The notes: generated by a model from the letters alone, not told the origin. A stretch of 64,000 bases of DNA from Rhizopus arrhizus (GCA_024220505.1 JAKZZE010000033.1:62001-126000); one strand, 5' to 3'; positions 11,777 to 23,965 are shown, counted from the stretch's first letter. Numbers and translations: made by a program.

Positions 11777-14461
11777 TGTTGAAGATGAGATGATGAAGTG
11801 TTGAAAGTTTTATTAGAAAAAAGGTGGAATAACAAGAGACGGGCGCAGGCGGAGAATATCAAAATAGATGGAACAAAATTTTTCAGTGGACAAAAGCTTA
11901 AATCCCGCCTATTTTGTGTCTCCATTCCTTTTTGCCTTTCTTCATTCCTGTTACACACACCATCCCCTCTTTTCTTTTATCAACATTGAAAAAATAAAAA
12001 GTATAGTTTGATATACATTTCACTAATCTAAAAAAAAATAAAGCACTGATAATTCAAATAAGAAATCTATAGAAAAGGTAACCCAATTCTTTTTCACCCG
12101 TCACACATGCACGAAATTTCACATGCAAGATATTGAAAGGCACACTTGCTTCATAGACTTTCCTTTGATAAAGAACAGACGCAAACCGGTTTTCTCTTTC
12201 CCCCCTTCTCCTTTTTTTATTTTAAAAAGGAAAAATGATGTTTACTGGAATAAGCATGACATGAACAACTTTTGTATGAGTGTAGTGTTCTTAAACTTAA
12301 ATTCTATTAGACCCACAAATAGACTTGTAGTGAACTTGTTGTAAACAAGAAAGGGGGTCAGAATACAAGCTTGTCTACATCCTGAGTCATTATGAAATCA
12401 TACAGTTGTTTACAGATGCCAAGATGTACTTTATGCATATTCAAAACTATTCTCTAGTCAATCTTTAGTGATTGATGTTTGCCTTAAACTCCTTGACTTA
12501 CGATAGGTTACTGCATATCATATCTGACATTCAATGCAAATAATGGGATACTAAACGGCCAGTGAAAGCTTTGTGATCATTCAGAGTAGACATATTTCCT
12601 AATTTGTATGAATATATTATATGGATACCTTTGCTCACCACAGATCAAATGCAGGCGGATATCTTTGTCTTTTAGAGCAGTGAACGTTCTGCTGCCAACA
12701 ATCAATTGTGGATTAACCTCTCATTACAAAATCATGGATGAATAGATTCTCATCTTGATGATAAAAACTACTTTTATCAAATAAATTGATAATGTTATCG
12801 ACAAGCATCTTGTTCTCTCTCTTTTTTTATATCAAATTAGCAGTGGTTGTCGTGAGTACATGATAAAGATAAGGAGGGACGTTTATGTATACAAGTAACA
12901 ACATGAAATTAAGCTGTCTGGGTTTGACAAAAAGGATTTTATCAGTCAATTGCAGTAGGCTATGGTATTTGTGTTACTTGTAAGCTGTAAAAGTATCAGT
13001 CGTTTTGATACATGCTCATATTGAAATCAAGTGTCATTGCCTGTATTTAGCGATACTTTTTCTGTAACAGAGCGTGGTAGTAATCGCTGTGTATTGAATT
13101 ATTAATACTACATAAACTTTTAAAAATGTGGTTTGATGTATCATCTCCTTCATTGCGCAATTTTAGTAGCACTTCTTAGTTATCAGTTTCTCCGCAGTTT
13201 AGAACTGCACTCCTAAAACCTGTTCATGCGCGTAATGGACTAGGATCGACTGTCGAGCGTGAAGCTTTTTGGTGTTAAGCCAGTGTTTTATAAACATAAC
13301 AATTCTCATTTTAAAAGGTATCATTAGATTCGTCTACGCTATTTTATTGTCTTTAACGGTAGCTTTAACTCTCAGTAAAATGCCAGTGGCTTTCATGAAA
13401 CTACTGAAACACGAAATGATTTAGAAAAACTGTATGATCTTTGCAGGCGGAAATTAGTATCTCGCTACCCTATCTTTCTCTTTAAAAGTAGTAGATTATG
13501 ATTTATTTTAATAAAACTTATTCTTACTGGATAATTCTTTGAGAGTGAAATCAGCGTTGTTTGTATTTTACAAGCCCTTCTCTATGAATTCAATCAATAT
13601 GTATAGCTTTGAACAAGTAATCCCATATAAAAATTCTCTACAAGACTTTGCTGTAGAACATTATTTTTTTCTGCGCTTTTCTTAATAAATCACTTTACTT
13701 AAAAATTGACACAGACACGAACGTGAAACGAAATTCCAGAGTGAATTATTTAAACGATTGAATGGTTCATTTCAGCTCAAATTTTATCATATATAAAGCT
13801 AATAATCATATTTTGCTTGCGTTTTCAAAAAGACAATAGGCACAATATCTTTCTTAGTCACAGCATTATATGGTTTCAAATAAAGAATAGTTCACTGAAT
13901 CTTTTTATTGTGGAATGCCAAAAAAAAAAAAAAAAAAAAGTGAACAGCGTCAGCTAAATTGATTTAAAGAAATTTGGAAAAAGCTCATGTCTTGATATTG
14001 ATTCGTTTTGGGCGGGAAGGAATTGTAGAAAGGTTAGCTGTATTTTGTATATCAGCGATGAATTCAAGACTCGACTAGGATTAAAAGATAATGTTCGCAC
14101 ATTATTAGAGATGTCGGGCTCTGCTTCTTCATTTCCGTATATGTATATATCAATGCTGGACATGATAGCTGTTATAAGGTAAATAACAATGTCATGTTTG
14201 CATTCAAGAAGTGTACATGCTTGTAAGCGATATAATTGGTAGCACAAGTGTCTTGCATATTTTTTCAAAGGAAAGACAGATATAAAACATGGTTATATTC
14301 AAATGATTAGATTGTATTTCTCTAATTACAATATCTTTAAACAAACTCTGTTATATATACTTAATTTTCATTTGATTCATATAAAACAAAAAATAATTGA
14401 TATTTTAAAAATAGAATATAAACAATTTTGCATAAAGCTGGGTCATTATTACATGCTTGAG
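11777..14461. other. 2.7 kb gap upstream of ERG6
   Basis: No convincing gene. A minus-strand open frame at 13954-14268 (104 codons) has no recognised motif and sits beside a 20-A tract; I treat it as chance or decayed sequence. The part next to ERG6 (11780-12000) is pyrimidine-rich on the gene strand, like a promoter. No tRNA-like clover leaf was found. Confidence 0.45.
13920..13939 (+). repeat. poly-A tract (20 A)
   Basis: Homopolymer in the ERG6/SWIM gap. No element boundaries or duplications are visible next to it. Confidence 0.7.
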
Positions 14462-15820
14462 TTAATAATAGCCATCATCGTCGTCATAATATCTTTGAGA
14501 ACTTCGGTAAGTAGAGGTATCTCTCTTTACCTCCAATCCTAGCTCTTGAGCAAAATTAGCAAAGTTCCCTTCCAATCTATGCTTCGAATCCAAATCCTTT
14601 CCTGTTCTCTTTTTGGGCCCTTCAGATAAATCAGGGAATATCCATTTTGAACGACAATAGACACAGGTAACATCAGAGCCTTTAGAAGAAGCCCACATAG
14701 TAAAACATTCCTAAAATTTAATTATTAAACATAGCTCATAGTAAATAATAACCTTCAATTACCTTATGAATGTTATTTCCACACGTCTTGCAGTAATCAA
14801 TTTCATTTATTTTCTCTTCTTCAAACTCCTCAAAACAAACAGGGCAATCGGATGTGTCTAGAGGACGACTATAGAATGGATGTATAAGATATGCATTTAC
14901 TTTTTTCTTTTAATAAACTAATTACCGTTGGGCTTCACTCATAGCAGCAATCTCTTCAGAACTGCCGTACATCAACTTCATAATCCTCTCTCTTGCTTCT
15001 TCAGGGACTAAAACTGAAGGATCAACTTGTTGACAAAAGCTACGTGCGTGTATGCGTTCATCTTTTTTGGTACTAAGACTACGATACAATGGGCTATCAA
15101 AAGGAAGGCAGTAGACTTTGAGAAGGACCATCAAAATATGTTTACAGTGTGTTTTTCGCATAGAATAATCCATGCAGGTGCATTTAATTCTCGATGATAT
15201 TGTCACGGTATAATTCTATTCAAAATAAGTTAATATGAATATGAATTACAAGAATGTGATATTTACATTGCCAATACTTCCTAATACTTCAAAAATTTCT
15301 GTAGATTCATCGTTTTCTGCGAGTTGACGAGATAAAACAAACATGCGTTGCTTCATAGCTCTAGTCACTCTTCCTTTCATTGACTAAAAAGCAAAAGTAT
15401 AAGAAAATCAAGGTTTTTTTTTCTTTTTTTTTTTTTTTTTTAAAAAAAAGCAACTTTTTCCTTACATCGTTCAGATACAGGCTTGCTTCAGGTGGTAACT
15501 TTTTAGCTGCTTTTTTCCTCTTTTCCCTTTCAGCGTTGGCTAGTGTCTTTAAAGCGGCTGCAGCTGCCTCGTCATATACAAAAGAAACTACTTGCTTCCT
15601 TCCTCTTTTCTGGACTGTGTTTGAACTTTTTGAGATTGCTGTTCTGGTTGTCTTTTTTGTTGTTTTTGCTACTTTAGGCTTCTTGGTAGGCCCGTCTGTT
15701 ATATCAATAGGATCATTCTTTGTACCAGCTCCTGCAGTTCTTTTGATTCTTGTTATAGCCTATTTATAATAGTTTTAATACTTTTAATCGGTTTTTTTTT
15801 TTTGTAATTCTAATTACCAT
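14462..15820 (-). CDS. SWIM and RING zinc-finger protein (ZSWIM2-like E3 ligase)
   Basis: Minus-strand exons 15820-15818 (the ATG alone), 15759-15466, 15383-15267, 15215-14926, 14868-14763 and 14710-14462 give 352 residues. The N-terminal third is Lys/Thr/Arg-rich and probably nuclear. A SWIM finger is seen at about residues 147-161 as CTCMDYSMRKTHCKH (C-x-C then C-x-H). A RING-like finger covers about residues 242-285, with CPVC, CKTC, H-K-E-C and CVYC. SWIM plus RING is the layout of ZSWIM2/MEX-type ubiquitin ligases; the target is unknown. The tail is acidic (DDDDGYY). The first coding exon is 3 bases: the frame has no other ATG near its start, and the ATG is followed directly by a GTAATT splice site. 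Confidence 0.82.
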
Positions 15821-16063
15821 AATTAAGAGATTTGCTAAAGAAAAAAAAAAAAGCTTATTCAATGCGCAGTTCCAAATAAAGATTCCGTCGGATATTTAAA
15901 TTAGAAATAAAAATTTAATGCAATAGAAGTGACATGTTTGATAAATTCACTTTACTGATTTGTGTCATTGCATATAATAAATACTCTCAGTTTTCGAATA
16001 AAAATCTTTCCTTTTTTTTTCTATCTTACTACACCTAAAATTCCAATAAAAAAATTTGAAGCA

Positions 16064-16842
16064 ATGGAGCAAATGTTTGGTTGTCGTATTTGTATACGTC
16101 CTTTGAAATCCGATACATATCCAACAATTGTGTCAACTTCGTGCGGTCACATCTATCATGAAAACTGGTTCTAAAGAACTATAATATAAAAGTAACACGT
16201 ATATTGAACATCTTATTGTTATTTTACAGCTTAACCCATTGGCTTACTCGCTCTAGTGTTTGTCCAGTCTGTGATAGACTGATAAACAGTACTGATATAA
16301 AAACTGTCTATTTATCTGAAATGCATCAAAATAGCAATATTTCTTCTGTTAAAGATGTTTTGGATAAAATTGAGTCATTGAATGATAGATTTGGAATTGT
16401 ACAAAGACAATTATCTACCTTTGAAGATGACGTGAAGCCTACAGTTAGTGATCTGGAGGATGTCCAAAATGATTTGAATGGCAGATTAAACTCTTTCCAG
16501 GAACTCAGAGAAAGAAACAATAAATTAGAGCAAGAATTGGAAAGATGTCTTTGCTTACTTACAAAGGATTTCTTGAAGAAAAGAATGAAATACGAAAGGT
16601 TATCTAATAGTCTTAATGAAAATAAGGCAGCAGACAAGTTACAAGAGGATATAAAAAACGAGATTGAACATGTATGCCATGCCTATAATAAGAAGATGCA
16701 AGAATGGAAAAACTATATCCTTGAGCAAATGACTGAAAGCAGACAGAAAGATGAATTGATTATCGAGATTGGTGATGAAACCAGAAGATATATTAAAGAA
16801 ACATTTGAAAAGTCTATCAATCGTCTTTATCAATTTGAATAA
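16064..16842 (+). CDS. RING-finger protein with coiled coil
   Basis: Exons 16064-16167 and 16230-16842 give 238 residues. The N-terminal C3HC4 RING is built across the intron: C-R-I-C, CGHIYHENC, then LTHWLTRSSVCPVC. The intron supplies the RING cysteine by splitting its codon (tg|c), and its 5' site is GTTCTA, far from the usual GTAAGT. After the RING, residues about 70-230 are a long acidic/basic coiled coil (ELRERNNKLEQELE). RING followed by coiled coil resembles TRAIP and related ubiquitin ligases, but I cannot name an orthologue. The gene is divergent from the SWIM/RING gene, sharing a 243-base promoter region. Confidence 0.82.
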
Positions 16843-17182
16843 TAACATTTGCCGTTAAACTGCTACAAATTTAACTATAAAAACATATAAGCATCCAAAT
16901 AAATTGTATTTGATAAATTTTCTTAAATGTTCTTATAATTCAAAAAGTTCGCGTATTCTTTTCTACTGTCACAATAATAATAAAAACTTTGTAAATTCAT
17001 TATGTTTTTCTTGATTCCTTTTTATTTTTTATTCGCATTAACATTTCATAACAAGCCTTTGTATATATTAAATTACGTTTGCTTATGCTATTGACATAAA
17101 TCATTTTACTTGCTCAAGTAGTTATCGGAGTGCAGAAAAAGCAGTTTTGTTAACTGCTTTCAAAGAAATTTTTTTATTCAAC
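16843..17182. other. intergenic, AT-rich
   Basis: About 340 bases between the RING gene and the methyltransferase. No open frame or RNA gene is seen; it probably carries the terminator of one gene and the promoter of the next. Confidence 0.5.
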
Positions 17183-18133
17183 ATGTCAGCGTATAAGCAT
17201 ATTTTTCCACAAATATTCAAAAGAATTCCAAACAGTAAATCATTACCGGCAAAGCATCTCATCAAGTTACGAGAATCAAAACAATATCGACATGAGAAGA
17301 AAGCTGTTGTAATTCAAGGATTGAAGACGATCAAAGAACTGCGTGATCAGGGACTCTCGATCCATTCTGTGATTGTCACTGCCAAGAAAGAACCCCGTGA
17401 AGAAGACGAAATAAAATTACCAGCAAAACAGATAATTCAATATCCAGATAGTTTGCCAGCCAAAACATACTATTTGACTGATGTGGATCTCACTCGACGA
17501 ATCTTGGGAACAGCTTCTAGACCAGGGGCACATGAAATATATGCAGAAATTGGCATAATGCAGCATGGCTTTACGCCGGGTGACCGCTTGTTAGTGTTTG
17601 ATAAGATTAATGATCCTGGGAACTTGGGTACGCTGGTGAGGACGGCCAAGGGTCTCGGATGGACCTCAGGTATCATTACATCTGGTACATGTGATTTATA
17701 CAACGATAAAACGATCAGAGCTTCAAGAGGTTTATCTCTTACTTGGCCGCACGACACACTCAGTTTTGAACATTTGCCCAGCTATTTGAAGGAACATGAT
17801 ATTACGCCTATTGTTGCTGACATGTTGCCAAGAGATTCACAGCAAGTTTGGTCGCCCGACTATGGCACTTTAAATGTGCAAGATGTGAAGCCAGGCTCAG
17901 GTATTTGGTTTTGGAATTTTAAAGAAAAGAAGATAGAAATACCAAAGAAGATTGCGTTGATCCTGAGCTGTGAGCACCATGGGGTTGATAAAGCGTTAAA
18001 TAATGAAATAAGAGTTTCTGTGCCTTTGGAATCGACTGTTGAATCATTAAATGTTGCAAGTGCTGGAAGTATAGTCTTAACAGAACTGAATAGGCTGTTA
18101 CGGCAACAAGCATGTGCTATTAGCCCTAACTAA
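17183..18133 (+). CDS. SpoU/TrmH-family rRNA 2'-O-methyltransferase, MRM3-like
   Basis: Intronless, 316 residues from the ATG at 17183; the frame is open further upstream but without an earlier ATG. The family transfers methyl from SAM to ribose 2'-OH through a knotted fold. Motif 1 is NDPGNLGTLVRTAKGLGW (about residue 143), motif 2 is ILSCEHHGVDKALNNE (about 258), and motif 3 is VPLESTVESLNVASAGSI (about 277). The N-terminal substrate-binding part has KKAVVIQGLKTIKEL, as in RNMTL1/MRM3. The start MSAYKHIFPQIFKRIPNSK is basic and amphipathic, fitting a mitochondrial presequence. The likely substrate is mitochondrial large-subunit rRNA, by analogy with MRM3. MRM1 is an alternative. Confidence 0.87.
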   Translation: MSAYKHIFPQIFKRIPNSKSLPAKHLIKLRESKQYRHEKKAVVIQGLKTIKELRDQGLSIHSVIVTAKKEPREEDEIKLPAKQIIQYPDSLPAKTYYLTDVDLTRRILGTASRPGAHEIYAEIGIMQHGFTPGDRLLVFDKINDPGNLGTLVRTAKGLGWTSGIITSGTCDLYNDKTIRASRGLSLTWPHDTLSFEHLPSYLKEHDITPIVADMLPRDSQQVWSPDYGTLNVQDVKPGSGIWFWNFKEKKIEIPKKIALILSCEHHGVDKALNNEIRVSVPLESTVESLNVASAGSIVLTELNRLLRQQACAISPN

Positions 18134-18231
18134 AAATAGACGTGTCATTATTTCTAAAAATAAAAAACAATTAATTATACTCTTTACCCTCTTCCTTCTT
18201 ATTTTCCCTTTCTTCTTTATTATAATCAAAC

Positions 18232-19471
18232 ATGGGACGCAGAAAGATCAGGATCGAACCTATTAAAGATGATCGCAATAGACAAGTTACTTTTCTTAAA
18301 AGAAAACAAGGATTAATGAAAAAGGCTTATGAACTTAGTGTACTTTGTAATTGCGAAGTAGCACTCATTATATTTAATAATCAAAACAATAAACTTATTC
18401 AATATGCAAGTACAGACATTGACAATGTATTGATCAGATATACAAAGGTAAATATAAAAAGCTTAACATGTAAAAACCAAAGCTGATAATGCTTTTTAGT
18501 ACGATGAGCCTCATGAAAGTAAGGTTAATGATGATGTACGTATCTTTACATTGAAAAATATATATATATGAATAAACATGTGTATTTGTATGTTTAGTTT
18601 AAAGAAAATGAAGAAGATGAAGATATCTCTATTCATGAAAAAGAAGCCAGCAGAAATGTGCTAAGTCCCGTACAAACCGAAGATAGTCTAGAATCATCTA
18701 ACGAAATTAAACCATTTAAGCAAAATATTTCAAGGAATGGCCTACACGGCGAAATATATACCGTAAAATTCTAAAGGAACCGATACCTATCCTGATTCTA
18801 AAACCCCTTTTTATGTATATATTTAAATAGACTCCCACAATTTTACATCAGCCTCAACTTGTCTCATCTTTGCTTCAATATACTTACCCTTCACCACCAC
18901 CACCTGCACAACACATCTATGAAGAATCATTTGCATCAAATGAGCATCAACGATATGCTCCATCTGAACTATATAATATAGCTACCTATAATGAAAAAAG
19001 GCCACAGCTTCGAGTACATATACCGAGCGAAACATCCCAATCACTTGATCCTTCCAAGGAAAAGCAAACACCTTCAGTAAGTGAGATAAATATTTATATC
19101 TTATTTTGATAGAGACCAACATATACATTAGATTGTGAACAAAAATAGCTCAAACTCACAATTCGCACAAAACCTACCTTCACCTTCTAGATTTTACCCG
19201 GAATTCTATAGACAAGGTGAACTGCCTAGTCCTCTCACATTTTCTACTACTCCTGTTGCTTCAAACACATTCAATTGGCCATCCAATGCAAAAGAATATA
19301 GGCCTTCACCATTAAGCAATCACAAGTAATGAGCTATATAATACTAAGCTTATTTTTTATCTACTGACACTTTATTCTTTTTATAGTTTAACAGACAAAA
19401 GACAACAACCGATGTATAGCGAATCTTCATCAAAACGACAAAGATTAGGAGTACATAATACATTTGTATAA
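18232..19471 (+). CDS. MADS-box transcription factor, MEF2/Rlm1 type
   Basis: Exons 18232-18447, 18500-18535, 18598-18762, 18831-19076, 19132-19325 and 19387-19471 give 313 residues. The first 60 residues are a complete MADS box of the type II (MEF2) class, starting [11 protein letters not shown] and including [18 protein letters not shown] and [16 protein letters not shown]. The remainder is low-complexity and Pro/Ser-rich, as in Rlm1/Smp1. The second exon is only 36 bases. For exon 5 the nearer acceptor (gatag at 19112) leads to a stop, so the ttag at 19131 was chosen. In yeast Rlm1 answers the cell-wall-integrity MAP kinase; a similar role here is inference. The gene starts 98 bases after the methyltransferase stop. 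Confidence 0.88.
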
Positions 19472-22051
19472 AAAGTATATTATTAGTAGCAAAATGACAA
19501 TAATAAAGCATTCTTTATTTTCAGGACAAGAGATCTTTTTTGTTATTATTGGCATTAAAGGGTGTCATCTGTATGCATAAAAAGCATTTCGTATGCAGTA
19601 AATTTATTAAGCAGAGAAGCTTTGTAAGACTATAGCATTTTTATTTCACAAAATCAGGACAGACAAACATGGTTTGTATAAAAATCGATCAAGAAGTACA
19701 CCTACATATTACGACTTGGTAAGAATTAGAAAAGGTTAAAATGGAAGCGCACAGTTCATTGACAAAGTCGATATGTAGTAGACATGATAAATGAATGGAG
19801 GATATGATCCCCAAGTTGGGCAATTACTCAACGCTGTTATATGTCGCCTTGTATGGGATAAAAAAAGAGTCTGAAGCAAACTGTGCTTCTAAACAAAAAT
19901 CATGGCCGTATTTGCTTATTTTAATCGGATTTTTTTTTTACGATGGCAAAAAGTCGTTGTTGATTTTTTAACTCTATTTTGACCGTTAATCAGCCCTATT
20001 TACTGCCTAATACAATGTCTCCTATGCGCTATTGCACTGAAATACAAAGAAGCTCATCCATCGATTGTGCTGTGTTGCATATGTCTGAGTAATGAAGGTC
20101 GACTTCTCTTAAAACAAAGGGCATCTATTCACTGATTCATATTCAAAAGCCTTTATAAATTAGTTTTCTTTTTCTTAGCAGAGATATCACAGGATACTTT
20201 GAGGGGCTCCGTTAATATTACATTGTTTCTTTTGGTATAAAATACGATATGACGACGGATTTTAAAAAATGACCCACAGATCCCTTATTATATTCATATA
20301 ATATGCTTTCTTAAAGATATAGTTCTAATTCATCCTTGCCGTTTTGTACTTCCTGTCAAATCGATAGAGGGTCACAACTATTAAAAGTACAGCTGCAGCT
20401 TGTTGTTTAACGAAAATTCCACGTCATTGCTTAATACTGATATCCTCTTCTAGCTTATGTGATGCGGCACTTTTAAAACTTGTGGCTATATGACTTGTAA
20501 CGACTTTGCTCTTATTAATAAATTTTTTATGATGTAGGATAATCCATAATTCAATTCATTTGCAGTCTTTATATTTATTTCTAACATATGCAGTACAGAA
20601 GTTCAATCAATCTAAAGCGTGGAAAGTGAAAATAACATGACTATTCTTTAACAAATGACGGATTATTATTCTTACATTGTTACTAACAAGCATGTATTAA
20701 TATAATACTTTAATTAATAGCTCCTAGGAGTTTCTTTATTTAACAATTTTATAGTATCGAGTGAAATAGGCTTACCAGTAAATATACATCTTCAAAAAAA
20801 AAAAAAAGGATAACATGCTCTTATTTATTTTGTTGTTTGCGAAATGAATCGTATTTATACATAGCCCATACACTCTCAATTAAAGTTGGTATATTAGTTT
20901 TTTTCTATACCTGGATTCTTCATAAACTTGGCAAGAAAATGTCCATGTAAGATTATATAAAAATTGAACTAACACTTATGTGTTTTTGAAACAATCGTTT
21001 TAAAAGTGATACATTCTCGGTATATCAAAAAAAAAAGACACAAGTAAGACAAACGGTTGAGTAGTTTATGAAACTAGTAATAAAAATGTCCAAATATCGC
21101 TAATTACTATAGTGTAAAAATAGATGGCAACATTTCTTCTCTAAATTTGACATGTTTATAAGAGAGTTTTATGGATTTTGTGGTCATTTGCTTAATTATT
21201 CTATCAAGCAAATAGTATTGAACTTGTTAAATCCGTTAAACCCTACTGCGATGGAAATTATATAACATTCATAGAGACACGGCTGTTTAGCACCTTCTAT
21301 ATTTTGATTTTCTTTTCGTAACAATAATGTATAATAAAATTTCTAGTCCTTATCAGAGCATGAGTTGAAAATTTTTATTTGCTTACGGATGTCAAATTCA
21401 GCTTGATTGATAAACAGCTGTTTAGTTATATACATTTATTACGGGAGATTCACGCCTTTTGTGTACAATAAGTTGCATAGGTAATATAGTTTTACTATAA
21501 AGCATAAAACGTTAAGTGATATTCTTACGTTTCTCTTTTGATAAATGCCTGTACTAGGTCACTAATTATTTATGGATGAATTATTGATGATCATTTGCCA
21601 TGTTTAGCGTTGGTGCCACTGCTTCTAGATTTCGGATTTCAAGGTCAGATATAACATAGGGCAATCATATCAATGTTGCACAGTTATACTATCTAAAAGA
21701 AACAGAAAGGGAAAAAACTGGCATAAGAAGTTAGTAACTTTAAGCAAAAATAATTTAAAAAATATTTGGTTACTTGATCTACTATATGGCATTTTATAAA
21801 ATAAAATTAGAGGAAAAAAGAGAAGAATGGAGCCCATAAAGCATAATACAAACTTATTAATGAAGTGACACAAAATCAATATTTAAGTTATAGAAAAATG
21901 TGTATAAAAGAATAAAGCTATCCATGCCTTCTCTTTCACATCTCTAATAGAAAAAAAAAAGAGTAACCAAGCTAATAAGCGGTTGCTATCCCTATCCATT
22001 CCCTTTATAAACCATTATCCTTTCCCTTCCTTACCTTTCTTTTTCAATTGA
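19472..22051. other. 2.6 kb gap upstream of the subtilisin gene
   Basis: AT-rich, with frequent stops in all frames, short A and T runs and no recognised gene. The last 150 bases look like a promoter, with TATAAAAG at 21903-21910 and TTTATAA at 22004-22010, followed by a pyrimidine-rich stretch before the ATG. Confidence 0.5.
22004..22010 (+). promoter_or_regulatory. TATA-like element of the subtilisin gene
   Basis: TTTATAA lies 48 bases before the start codon and is followed by a C/T-rich stretch (22019-22046) typical of fungal transcription starts. A second candidate, TATAAAAG, lies at 21903-21910. The call rests on sequence and position only. Confidence 0.4.
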
Positions 22052-23965
22052 ATGCATCCCAAGTCGTTTATTTTCTTTGCAATTTCTTGCATTGGTGTTG
22101 TTACTTCAATAGGCCTTGACGACAACATTCTAGAAGATTTTAGTACAGTAAAAGGCAACGGAAATTATATCGTTCAACTTCATCCAAATACTACAATTAA
22201 ATCATGTATGTATACAACATCTAAATGTGTTACCTTATTAATAATTATATTGTTAGTTGTCCCACGCTTCCTCGATGGTGCCATCACGGTTTTCAGTCAG
22301 TCAATGAGTCGTGACAAGTTAGAAGTTAAGAAGAACAAAATCGTTCGACGTGACACCCAAGAAGACCAAGTTCATGTTTTTGATGCGTATGACATTGGCA
22401 ATGCATTTAAGGGTATCACTGTCAAGTTTGAAGATCTTAATATTGTTAAAGATCTCGCCCTTTTGTTTAGTCACGAAATTTTAAAGATTATTCCTGATCA
22501 GGATGTTAAGTTCGAATTGCCTACTCCTAAAAACAAAAAGAATAGTATCAACAAGAGATTTAATGCTCGTGCTAGAAAGGCCTCATCTCAAAAGCGTATT
22601 GTGCGTCGTGGTAACATTGATACCTTTGAAGATGATCAGATTCAAGCTGCTTCTGTAAAGTCTAAAAAGAAGACAACTACTAAAAAGAAAACATTGAAGA
22701 AAACTAGCAAAAAACATACTACAACCAAGAAGCACGCAACATCCACAAAGAAGAAGACAAGCACCAAAAAGAAGCACACTACATCTGCTAAAAAGAAGCA
22801 CACTACATCTGCTAAAAAGAAGCATACAACTACTACTAAAAAGAGTACTAAAAAGTCTACTACTAAAAAGTCTACTACTAAAAAGTCTACTACTAAAAAG
22901 TCTACTACTAAAAAGACCACCAAAAAGGTGTCTCACACCACAACTAAAAAGGGCAGCAACACCAAAACAACTACTTCCAAGAAAACACCTGTACCTACTA
23001 AAGCCATTGTCAGTAGCTCTGAATATGTGAAGCAAGATAAGGCTGAATGGAACTTGATCCGTATCTCTGAGCACAAACGGGATTTGTCTCAACCTTATAT
23101 CTATGACTCAGATGCAGGGTAAGAAAAAAAAACAGCCCGTTTGATATTGATGATTTAAATTGCATTTTGCTTTAGATCTGATGCTTATGTTTATGTCATT
23201 GATGACGGTATGAACATTGACCACGAAGAGTTTGAAGGCCGTGCCAAGTGGGGTTGGTCTGCTTTCAATGGCACCTCACGTCTTGGTGAAGGTCATGGTA
23301 CACATGTTGGAGGTATCATTGGCGGAAAGACCTACGGTGTTGCCAAAAAGACGAATCTTATTGCTGTTCAAGTTCTCAATGAAGAAGGCAGAGGCTCCAT
23401 TTCCAGTCTCTTGTCTGGTCTTCAATGGGTTACAACGAATGCTAAAAAGTACAAAGGCCGTTCTATCATTAACATGTCTTTGGGTATGAAGACTGGTGGC
23501 GTTTCTTCTTCTGCTCTGGATGCCCTCAATCAAGCTGTTGATGCTGTTGTCGCCTCAGGTGTTCCTATGTTTGCTGCAGCTGGTAACTGGGGCGATGTTG
23601 ATGCCTGTGATGTTTCACCTGCCAGTAATAAGAATGTTTACACTGTTGGTGCTACTAACAAGAATGATGAAATGACTGACTACAGTAGTTATGGTAAATG
23701 TGTCCAAATTCTTGCTCCTGGTGATGATATCCTCAGCTCATACATTGACTCCAAGTCGTCTACTGTCAGAATGACCGGTACTTCCATGGCTTCTCCTCAC
23801 GTTGCAGGTGTAGCTGCTTTATTGATTAGCGAAATTGATAATCCCACACCACAAAATGTGTACAAGAAAATGACGAGCTTATCTACTGCTGGACTTGTCA
23901 AAACAATTTCTCATAACACCGTAAACAAGCTCTTGTTTAATGGACAGAAATTAAATAATGCTTAG
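22052..23965 (+). CDS. subtilisin-like serine protease (S8, cerevisin type) with Lys/Thr-rich insert
   Basis: Exons 22052-22205, 22257-23118 and 23176-23965 give 601 residues. A signal peptide covers about residues 1-20. An I9-type inhibitor propeptide (from YIVQLHPN to about residue 160) follows. Residues about 185-298 are an extraordinary Lys/Thr/Ser stretch with tandem KKSTT and KKHTTSA units. The mature protease resembles cerevisin: catalytic Asp348 in VYVIDDG, His379 in GHGTHVGG, oxyanion Asn476 in AAAGNWG and Ser542 in GTSMASPHVAG. The likely role is a vacuolar or secreted endoprotease that frees itself from the propeptide. The first intron is 51 bases with no in-frame stop, so its removal is inferred from the GT-AG sites and from the better match of the joined propeptide. 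Confidence 0.93.
22847..22906 (+). repeat. 15-bp tandem repeat encoding KKSTT units
   Basis: Four perfect copies of actaaaaagtctact (22847-22861, 22862-22876, 22877-22891, 22892-22906) lie in frame inside the protease gene. Just upstream, around 22770-22825, a longer 24-base unit coding for KKHTTSAK is repeated. Perfect copies suggest recent expansion by slippage or unequal exchange. Confidence 0.9.

Noticed and set aside
13954..14268. Minus-strand open frame of 104 codons beside a poly-A tract
   Set aside because: No recognised motif, no splice partner found, surroundings non-coding. Could be a decayed element, but nothing supports a call.
15380..15769. Plus-strand hydrophobic open frame of 129 codons
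   Set aside because: Lies opposite the coding exon of the SWIM/RING gene; its hydrophobic look is the complement of Lys-rich codons.
19472..22051. tRNA, snRNA or 5S rRNA genes in the long gaps
   Set aside because: No T-loop, anticodon stem or internal promoter pattern was recognised by eye here or in the other gaps. A covariance-model search would be decisive.
22583..23092. Minus-strand open frame rich in Phe, Ser, Arg and Leu, and a second one at 22642-22923
   Set aside because: Both are mirror images of the Lys/Thr repeat in the protease gene; the repeat creates long open frames on the other strand.
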